Below, piece after piece: positions 1 to 5,028 of a stretch of DNA of 5,028 nt. The notes under the pieces were generated by a model. That model saw nothing but the letters and a program-made list of their open reading frames with translations, did no database searches and was not told the origin of the DNA. The position numbers and the translations under genes are program-made. Source of the DNA: Phycisphaerae bacterium (GTDB lineage: Bacteria; Planctomycetota; Phycisphaerae; UBA1845; Fen-1342); the NCBI GenBank assembly GCA_022842805.1, contig JALHOX010000330.1, positions 1 through 5,028 on the forward strand, in the 5' to 3' direction. The stretch's first letter is position 1, and each line of letters starts with the position of its first letter.

Positions 1-1
1 C

Positions 2-334
2 GAAGCGGCCCACAGCCTGCCGAGCTTCCCCGATGGCCATAAGTGCCGCCGACTGCACGGCCACAGCTTCCGCGTCGAGGTCCATGTCGCCGGCGCGCTA
101 GACCCGCAGCGCGGCTACCTGCTCGACTACGGCGACATCAAGGCCGCCTGCCAGCCGCTGATCGAGCAGCTCGACCATCGGCACCTGAATGAGATCGACG
201 GGTTGTCCAACCCGACCTCGGAGATGATCGCGGTCTCGATCTGGCAGCGCTTGCAGCCGCGCCTGCCCCAGCTCGACTCAGTCGTCGTCCACGAAACCTG
301 CACCAGCCGTTGCGAGTATCGCGGCGGGCGCTAA
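2..334 (+). CDS. queD: 6-carboxytetrahydropterin synthase QueD (5' end missing)
   Basis: QueD converts 7,8-dihydroneopterin triphosphate to 6-carboxy-5,6,7,8-tetrahydropterin in the cytoplasm, an early step toward preQ0 and the tRNA base queuosine. The 110 visible residues align well, from memory, with E. coli QueD starting at about its residue 13, so roughly 12 N-terminal residues lie left of the window. The zinc ligands are present: His4 in EAAH, and His19 and His21 in HGH. The probable catalytic Cys15 is in HKCRRLHGH. LDHRHLN (58-63), the substrate-recognition segment NPTSE (70-74) and HETCTSRC (97-104, with Glu98) are the other family signatures. The frame ends at TAA and nothing looks damaged. 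Eukaryotic-type 6-pyruvoyl-tetrahydropterin synthase is a relative, but the CxxxHGH spacing and the C-terminal ETCT favour QueD. The next gene is convergent, so no operon partner is visible on this side. Confidence 0.95.
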   Translation, partial: EAAHSLPSFPDGHKCRRLHGHSFRVEVHVAGALDPQRGYLLDYGDIKAACQPLIEQLDHRHLNEIDGLSNPTSEMIAVSIWQRLQPRLPQLDSVVVHETCTSRCEYRGGR

Positions 335-395
335 ACGCACCGCGGATGCAAAGTAGAGCTTGCCCCGCCCCGCGAACCATGCCCCCATCGACCTC

Positions 396-2159
396 TTACG
401 TCCGCGGCTCAGAATCTTCGCCGTCGGTTGCGTCCTCCTCCTCCTCATCGTCCGCTTCGACGGCGGGCGGCGGCTGCGTCACGATCGTGCGGGCAAAGAT
501 ATCCCCCAATCGCTGTCGCCGCGGCGAAAGCACGACCAGCAGCGCGATCAGCCAGAATGGCGGCAGCAATTCGATCAGGCGCAACGCGTTGCGGATCAAT
601 ACTTGCAGCGGCTTGGCGGGCGCGGCCGATTCGTGACGAATACGGATCGCCAGCAGCATTTTTCCAACGGTGCGGCCCGTCAGCAACTCCATCAGTCCGC
701 AGTAGAAGGCGAACGAACCGCAGGTCGCCAGCCACCAGACGATCGCCGCCGAGTCGAGATCGGGCTGCGGTGCGTAGGACCAGGCCACCACATCGGTCAG
801 CGATTGGTTGATGCGCACATCGGTAAAGATCGACCACGCGATCGCAAAAGGCGCGAAGTCGATCAGACCTGCCAGCAACCGCCGAAGCGGCGAGGCCAGC
901 GCCACCCCTTCCGGCACGCTCTCGCGGCCGGCGACGCTGTTGTAGCGAAACACCACCAGTCCGGTGACGATGCCCGCCAGTACCACGGCCATGACGAATT
1001 GCACGATGCCCCGGATGCGCGTCTGGCTGTTGACGCGCTGTACGAGGGCGCGGACGTCGTACGTCCGCTCCAGCAGCGTGCCGCCGGGTGCGCCGAACTG
1101 CACAAACCCGGATTGCTCGGGCGTCGTGCGCAGCAGCACGAGATGGCGGTTGAACGCCGCCAGCGCGACCGGCCGGGCCGCCTTCGCGTCGTCCGGCAGG
1201 GCCGAGAAGTCGAACTGCGTCGGGCGTTGCATCAGCGCTTCATTGCCTTCGGGCGACTGGTGAACGCGCAGCACTTTGAGCGAGTAGGTCTGGTCGGCGC
1301 CGCGGGCCGCCGCCAAAAAGGCCGGTCGCCCCTCGAGAATGGCGCCGGCGAAAAACTCGAGGCCGCGCTGCCCGAACGTAAACCCTGTTCGCCATTCGCC
1401 GGTTGCGTGCGGCCGCCACAACACGCTGAATTGCCGATCGTCGCCCTCCGCGCGGCCGCGGACGATCAACAGCCAGCCGTCGGGCGCAATGACGATTTGC
1501 GGAGCATGCCCCGCGACGTCGACGCCGTCCGGGCAAATGCCCACGACTTCCCAGCGACGGTCGGCGTAGCGCGCGACAAAAATGCGGTCCGCGCTGCCAA
1601 GTTGCTCGGGAGTGACAACGGCGGGCGTCGGTCGAGATTGAGCCGCCGATTCGATCGCCAAAGCGCTTTTGGCCCCGATCAGCGCGTACAGCCCGTCGGG
1701 CGCGCCGCAAATTGCGATCGGCAGGCGTCGCCCCGGCGGCAGCGACAATTCCGCCTCCCAGTCCGAAGCCGCCCCCTCGCGCCGCGACTGGATGTAGCCG
1801 TCGCTATCCCAGACATAATTCGAGGCGCCCGCGGCGGCTGCAATCGCAAAGGGCCGCGCCAGCAGGATCGGCGGCCCAAATTCCCGAAACCGGTCTCGTT
1901 CAAAGAGCAGGGTCTGATCGGTCCCGCCGACGAATACCGACAGCCGATCGGCCTGACTGCCGAGCGCGAAGTACGGCTCTGCGCGCGATTTCGCCGTCGC
2001 CGAGCCGAACGGGGCCGAGGTCTGAGCAACGGCGATCGGGCAGCAGGCGACCAGCAGGAAGCAGGCCCATGACGCCAGGCGGAGCCGCTGAAACGTCCGA
2101 GAATTTCGGACTACCAGGCGCTTCCGGCTTCGAAACGAATCTCTCGTCAGACCACGCAT
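396..2159 (-). CDS. Exported-domain RDD family membrane protein with acidic C-terminal tail
   Basis: A protein of 587 residues whose specific function is unknown. Residues 1-28 are basic and 29-45 are hydrophobic, ending in AVA before Gln46, which suits signal peptidase I. LVAC (36-39) also fits a lipobox, so a lipoprotein anchor is possible. Residues 46-383 contain recurring short-strand motifs such as GAPDGLYALIG (152-162) and IAPDGWLLIVRG (224-235), suggesting a beta-propeller-like extracytoplasmic domain; this is inference. Hydrophobic segments lie near 385-405, 427-445, 471-490 and 527-545. The last three form an RDD domain, with RRLLAGLID (426-434), TGRTVGKMLLAIRI (494-507) and PRRQRLGDIFA (546-556) as family landmarks. 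Asp434 is in place. RDD proteins are usually small; some are linked to ion transport, but that cannot be assigned here. The tail from about 569 is almost entirely Asp/Glu. The ATG at 2157-2159 is the only ATG before the signal peptide, and it has no clear Shine-Dalgarno sequence. Confidence 0.88.
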   Translation of the reverse strand: MRGLTRDSFRSRKRLVVRNSRTFQRLRLASWACFLLVACCPIAVAQTSAPFGSATAKSRAEPYFALGSQADRLSVFVGGTDQTLLFERDRFREFGPPILLARPFAIAAAAGASNYVWDSDGYIQSRREGAASDWEAELSLPPGRRLPIAICGAPDGLYALIGAKSALAIESAAQSRPTPAVVTPEQLGSADRIFVARYADRRWEVVGICPDGVDVAGHAPQIVIAPDGWLLIVRGRAEGDDRQFSVLWRPHATGEWRTGFTFGQRGLEFFAGAILEGRPAFLAAARGADQTYSLKVLRVHQSPEGNEALMQRPTQFDFSALPDDAKAARPVALAAFNRHLVLLRTTPEQSGFVQFGAPGGTLLERTYDVRALVQRVNSQTRIRGIVQFVMAVVLAGIVTGLVVFRYNSVAGRESVPEGVALASPLRRLLAGLIDFAPFAIAWSIFTDVRINQSLTDVVAWSYAPQPDLDSAAIVWWLATCGSFAFYCGLMELLTGRTVGKMLLAIRIRHESAAPAKPLQVLIRNALRLIELLPPFWLIALLVVLSPRRQRLGDIFARTIVTQPPPAVEADDEEEEDATDGEDSEPRT

Positions 2160-2166
2160 GTGGGCG

Positions 2167-2172
2167 ATAGTA
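2167..2172 (-). promoter_or_regulatory. Possible -10 box for the RDD gene
   Basis: Read leftward, this is TACTAT (4-5 of 6 to TATAAT, depending on alignment), only seven bases before the RDD start codon. If used, transcription would begin at or next to the ATG and the mRNA would be nearly leaderless, which would fit the absence of a Shine-Dalgarno sequence. The hexamer 17 bases upstream (TTACGC) is a poor -35 match, so this is a weak call. Confidence 0.2.
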
Positions 2173-2180
2173 CTTGCGGA

Positions 2181-2219
2181 GGCGCGCAGGCGTAAGGCGC
2201 GCCGCGCCGGGCGGCGCGC
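2181..2219. repeat. Two overlapping GC-rich inverted repeats sharing a central arm
   Basis: Arm GCGCGCCGC at 2197-2205 pairs perfectly with GCGGCGCGC at 2211-2219 around a five-base loop, giving a 9-bp stem. The first seven bases of the same arm (2197-2203) can instead pair with GGCGCGC at 2181-2187 across a nine-base loop. The two structures exclude each other. They lie just upstream of the leftward RDD gene, 21-59 bases before its start codon. They could be an operator, part of the RDD leader, or chance pairing in very GC-rich DNA. No T-run follows on either strand, so an intrinsic terminator is unlikely. Confidence 0.55.
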
Positions 2220-2324
2220 GGACGCGAGCTCAGCTTCAGCGCCCCACGCGTCGCGGATCTCGGATTCTGCGCCTTGCAGGCGCGAACGGCGTGCGCCGAG
2301 TCGCCGTCGGCAGTCGCTCCGTTC

Positions 2325-2354
2325 TTGACGGGTTTTGCGCTTGTCGACTACATT
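2325..2354 (+). promoter_or_regulatory. Candidate sigma-70-type promoter for hpf and the downstream PTS genes
   Basis: TTGACG at 2325-2330 matches the -35 consensus at five of six positions. TACATT at 2349-2354 matches the -10 consensus at four of six. The spacer is 18 bases, and the surrounding sequence is noticeably more AT-rich than the rest of the intergenic region. Transcription would start near 2361 and give a leader of about 110 bases before hpf. The call rests on consensus matching only. Confidence 0.45.
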
Positions 2355-2380
2355 CTCATTTTGAGACCGGGTGTGGAAGC

Positions 2381-2399
2381 AGCGCTTTTGTTGAGCGCT
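2381..2399 (+). promoter_or_regulatory. Small hairpin in the presumed hpf leader
   Basis: AGCGCT at 2381-2386 is repeated as its own reverse complement at 2394-2399 around the seven-base loop TTTGTTG, forming a 6-bp stem near the predicted 5' end of the hpf transcript. No T-run follows, so it is not a terminator. It may influence mRNA stability or be incidental. Confidence 0.3.
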
Positions 2400-2420
2400 C
2401 CATCAAGAAGACTGGCCGGA

Positions 2421-2446
2421 CGCGCCACGGATCACCAGTGGCCGCG
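2421..2446 (+). promoter_or_regulatory. Hairpin upstream of the hpf ribosome binding site
   Basis: CGCGCCAC (2421-2428) pairs with GTGG-C-CGCG (2438-2446) to give eight base pairs with one bulged C at 2442 and a nine-base loop. The stem ends 11 bases before the GGGAG Shine-Dalgarno candidate. It leaves that site exposed, so it could stabilise the leader or form part of a larger regulatory fold. It is predicted from complementarity only. Confidence 0.3.
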
Positions 2447-2457
2447 CGAAACGAATC

Positions 2458-2462
2458 GGGAG
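2458..2462 (+). promoter_or_regulatory. Ribosome binding site that fixes the hpf start
   Basis: GGGAG sits eight bases before the ATG at 2471. The family's N-terminal strand (MRVTVSGRHM) begins exactly at this ATG, so the site supports this start over the in-frame upstream ATG at 2174. Confidence 0.6.
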
Positions 2463-2470
2463 CGAGAGTT

Positions 2471-2776
2471 ATGCGGGTGACGGTGTCCGGCCGACACATG
2501 GGCGTGTCGGATTCGTTGCGCGATTACGTCACCGAGAAAGCCAGCCGGCTGACCCGCTTCTTTGACAGAATTCAGGGAATCGACGTCGTGCTCGATGGTC
2601 ACGACGGGATCCATCAGGCCGAAATCATCGTCCACGCCGACCATCATCATCCCTTTGTCGCGAGCGAAGAACACGAGAAAGCCGAAGCCGCGGTCGATCT
2701 GCTCATGGACAAGATCGAACGGCAGATCTCGCGTCACAAAGAGAAGCTCCGAAATCGTAAACATCCGGAACATTAA
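2471..2776 (+). CDS. hpf: Ribosome hibernation promoting factor, short type (HPF/RaiA family)
   Basis: HPF-family proteins bind the decoding region of the 30S subunit and silence ribosomes in stationary phase or under stress. The 101-residue product has the family's single beta-alpha-beta-beta-beta-alpha domain. Strand 1 is MRVTVSGRHM. SLRDYVTEKASRLTRFFD (15-32) is helix 1, and IDVVLD (37-42) and AEIIVHAD (50-57) are strands. DKIERQISRHKEKL (80-93) is the basic C-terminal helix, closely resembling E. coli HPF. The length is near the 95 residues of E. coli HPF, and there is no C-terminal dimerisation domain like that of long HPF. The His-rich stretch HADHHHPF (55-62) is a local feature. It is the first gene of the rightward cluster, 42 bases before the EIIA gene, mirroring the hpf-ptsN neighbourhood of Proteobacteria. 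RaiA/YfiA is the other possible name. Confidence 0.92.
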   Translation: MRVTVSGRHMGVSDSLRDYVTEKASRLTRFFDRIQGIDVVLDGHDGIHQAEIIVHADHHHPFVASEEHEKAEAAVDLLMDKIERQISRHKEKLRNRKHPEH

Positions 2777-2818
2777 GACTTACAGGATCGCATTCCGGGG
2801 AGTTGTGGCGTAGAATCC

Positions 2819-3298
2819 ATGAGATTGCACGAGCTGATCACTGCCGATTCGGTCATTTGCGACTTGCAGGAAACCTCGCGCACCGGCGCCATTCGCGAAT
2901 TGGTCGAGAAGCTCGCCGCCGCGGGTCGCATTTCGAGCGACAGCGTCGACGGCATCGCGAAATCGATCGTGGCCCGCGAACGCAGCCGCGGCTCGACGGG
3001 GTTCGGCAAAGGGGTGGCGATCCCGCATACAAAGCTGCCTGAATTGACGCGGGTTGTGGCCGCGATCGGGCGAAGCTCAAAAGGGATCGATTTTTCGGCG
3101 CTCGATGGCGCGCCTGTTTTCGCCGTTATTCTTATCCTGAGTCCCGAGGAGGACGCCGCGGCCCACCTGAAAGCCATGGACGTGGTCTTCAGTACGCTGC
3201 AACAGGAGCGGTTTCGGAAATTTTTGCGAAATTCCGACACCGTGGAAAAGATTGTGGAATTGCTGAAGGACGCGGAAGACCTCGCGAAGGTCGGTTGA
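2819..3298 (+). CDS. ptsN: PTS EIIA component of the nitrogen/fructose type (PtsN-like)
   Basis: This 159-residue stand-alone EIIA domain (PTS_EIIA type 2, as in PtsN and the fructose EIIA) would accept phosphate from HPr. The phosphorylated residue is His70 in GFGKGVAIPHTK (61-72). His116 in AAAHLKAM (113-120) matches the second conserved histidine that flanks the active site. RERSRGSTGFGKG (53-65) contains the conserved Arg and STG(I/F)G segment. Length is normal for PtsN (about 160). No EIIB or EIIC is fused or adjacent, which points to regulation rather than sugar uptake; PtsN in Proteobacteria acts on potassium transport and nitrogen/carbon balance, but the target here is unknown. The ATG at 2819 is the only in-frame start near the conserved N-terminus. 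GGGGAG at 2797-2802 lies 16 bases away, too far for a normal ribosome site, so initiation may depend on hpf translation. Confidence 0.9.
   Translation: MRLHELITADSVICDLQETSRTGAIRELVEKLAAAGRISSDSVDGIAKSIVARERSRGSTGFGKGVAIPHTKLPELTRVVAAIGRSSKGIDFSALDGAPVFAVILILSPEEDAAAHLKAMDVVFSTLQQERFRKFLRNSDTVEKIVELLKDAEDLAKVG
3286..3297 (+). promoter_or_regulatory. Candidate ribosome binding site and TTG start coupling HPr to EIIA
   Basis: GAAGG (3286-3290) precedes a TTG (3295-3297) that overlaps the EIIA stop codon as TTGA. This is the usual geometry of translational coupling. It favours the longest HPr reading, but a rare TTG start and the extra N-terminal residues leave two downstream GTG codons as alternatives. 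Confidence 0.4.
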
Positions 3299-3612
3299 GT
3301 GTTTCGCCGACCGCGCAAAGAAATCCGTGCGATGTGAAAGACCTGGGAGTGGAACGCGAGGTCGTCATTCGAAATCGGGAGGGGCTGCACTTCCGTCCGA
3401 TCATGAAGATGGTCGAGGTCGCGCAGCAATTCGCGGCGCGCGCCACGGTGCATGCATCGGACCGCTCCGCCGACGCCCGCAGTCCCATGGAGTTACTGAT
3501 GCTCGTCGCAACCCAGGGCACACGCGTGCGACTGGTGGCCGACGGGGACGACGCGCAAAAGGCGCTCGACGCGCTGGCCTCGCTCATCGAGTCCGGCTTC
3601 GGCGAACCCTGA
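3295..3612 (+). CDS. HPr-type PTS phosphocarrier with variant active-site loop
   Basis: HPr carries phosphate between Enzyme I and EIIA proteins in the cytoplasm. The longest reading gives 105 residues from TTG 3295. Starts at GTG 3334 (92 residues) or GTG 3349 (87 residues) are closer to the usual 85-90, and homology begins at EREVVIRNREGLH (20-32). Residues below use the longest form. The phosphohistidine is His32 in GLHFRPI, followed by Arg34 and Pro35. The usual motif is GLHARPA, so both alanines are replaced, by Phe33 and Ile36. Ser63 in DARSPMELLMLVATQGT aligns with the regulatory Ser46 of Gram-positive HPr, though the next residue is Pro rather than the usual Ile/Leu. VRLVADGDDAQKALDALASLIESG (78-101) is the typical last strand and helix. 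Length, motif order and position between EIIA and Enzyme I make the family certain; whether it is named ptsH or npr is open. Confidence 0.88.
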   Translation: MSVSPTAQRNPCDVKDLGVEREVVIRNREGLHFRPIMKMVEVAQQFAARATVHASDRSADARSPMELLMLVATQGTRVRLVADGDDAQKALDALASLIESGFGEP

Positions 3613-3686
3613 TCCGCGCTTCGACGCTGTAGACGCAAAACTTTTGGAACGGCATTGTGGTCCGGCCTTTTGTGACAGGGCTGAGG

Positions 3687-3704
3687 ATGACAAGAGCCGC
3701 GTGA
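3687..3704 (+). CDS. Possible five-codon upstream reading frame (MTRAA) before ptsI
   Basis: ATG 3687 opens a five-codon frame in phase with ptsI that ends at TGA 3702-3704, nine bases before the ptsI ATG. AGGG (3677-3680) lies six bases upstream and would be a usable ribosome site. Its stop codon falls in the loop of the hairpin at 3696-3711, so ribosomes translating it would melt the stem and could restart at ptsI. A frame this short occurs easily by chance; only its placement makes it worth listing. Confidence 0.2.
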   Translation: MTRAA

Positions 3705-3711
3705 ACGCGGC
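3696..3711 (+). promoter_or_regulatory. Perfect hairpin abutting the ptsI start codon
   Basis: GCCGCG (3696-3701) and CGCGGC (3706-3711) form a perfect 6-bp GC stem closed by the tetraloop TGAA. The stem ends two bases before the ptsI ATG at 3714 and occupies the place where a Shine-Dalgarno sequence would be. It would be expected to hinder initiation unless it is opened by translation or by a factor. As DNA it is also a short palindrome that a regulator could bind. Confidence 0.45.
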
Positions 3712-3713
3712 AG

Positions 3714-5028
<1,315 letters not shown>

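Larger units (their letters stand above)
2160..2470. other. Divergent intergenic region between the RDD gene and hpf
   Basis: This 311-base stretch separates two divergently transcribed genes and should hold both promoters. On the right it has a plausible sigma-70-type promoter for hpf (2325-2354). On the left it has a cluster of GC-rich inverted repeats (2181-2219). Two smaller hairpins lie in the presumed hpf leader (2381-2399 and 2421-2446). A reading frame in phase with hpf extends back to 2174, but its product is an arginine-rich, featureless extension that aligns with nothing in the HPF family, so I treat this stretch as non-coding. Confidence 0.7.
3613..3713 (+). other. Intergenic spacer between HPr and ptsI
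   Basis: A 101-base gap, long for this otherwise tight cluster. It contains no convincing promoter and no terminator: a TTTTG stretch near 3668-3672 follows no good stem. Its notable features are at the 3' end, a five-codon open reading frame (3687-3704) and a perfect hairpin (3696-3711) adjoining the ptsI start. Confidence 0.6.

Noticed and set aside
324..343. Hairpin across the queD stop codon (GCGGGCG with CGC-A-CCGC, loop CTAAA)
   Set aside because: Seven pairs with a bulge and no following T-run on either strand; too weak to call a terminator. The rest of the 61-base gap between queD and the RDD gene shows nothing clear.
360..2072. Long plus-strand open frame of 570 codons opposite the RDD gene
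   Set aside because: Its product is Arg/Gln/Asp-rich with no signal, membrane or family motif, while the opposite strand encodes clear RDD landmarks. Long antisense frames are common in GC-rich genes.
2161..2179. Sigma-54-like GG...GC pattern near the RDD start
   Set aside because: The distance between GG and GC is 11-12 bases instead of the fixed 10, and it overlaps the start region in the wrong orientation for the RDD gene. A similar pattern at 3645-3660 also fails the spacing.
2174..2470. N-terminal extension of hpf to an upstream in-frame ATG
   Set aside because: About 99 extra Arg-rich residues with no resemblance to the HPF family; the ATG at 2471 has a ribosome site and matches the conserved N-terminus.

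Overview
This is a GC-rich bacterial window with five protein-coding genes. Two of them are cut by the window edges. The gene set suggests a member of the Planctomycetes/PVC group: a regulatory-type PTS cluster beside a short ribosome hibernation factor, plus a large secreted-domain RDD membrane protein with an acidic tail. This assignment is inference from gene content; there is no rRNA or other marker to confirm it.

Layout, left to right. Bases 2-334 (+) hold the 3' nine-tenths of queD (6-carboxytetrahydropterin synthase, queuosine/preQ0 pathway). A convergent gene at 396-2159 (-) encodes a 587-residue protein with an N-terminal export signal, a probable beta-propeller-like extracytoplasmic region, a C-terminal RDD membrane domain and an acidic tail. 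A divergent intergenic region (2160-2470) carries overlapping GC-rich inverted repeats, a plausible sigma-70-type promoter and further hairpins in the presumed leader of the next gene. From 2471 to the right edge runs a rightward cluster: hpf (short ribosome hibernation factor, 2471-2776), ptsN-like EIIA (2819-3298), an HPr-type phosphocarrier (3295-3612) and ptsI (Enzyme I of the PTS, from 3714 and running off the edge).

How the genes fit together. Enzyme I would take phosphate from PEP onto His191, pass it to HPr (His32 in the longest reading) and then to EIIA (His70). No EIIB/EIIC sugar permease lies in the window, so this looks like a regulatory phosphorelay, comparable to the nitrogen PTS of Proteobacteria, where hpf and ptsN are also neighbours. 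The Enzyme I here lacks the N-terminal GAF domain of the classical nitrogen-PTS enzyme PtsP.

Points for a second look are the altered HPr active-site surroundings (GLHFRPI instead of the usual GLHARPA), a perfect hairpin abutting the ptsI start with a five-codon upstream reading frame that stops in its loop, the overlapping inverted repeats between the divergent genes, and the unusual architecture of the RDD protein. No RNA gene, mobile element or CRISPR array was seen. I did not find convincing evidence of a wholly new system.
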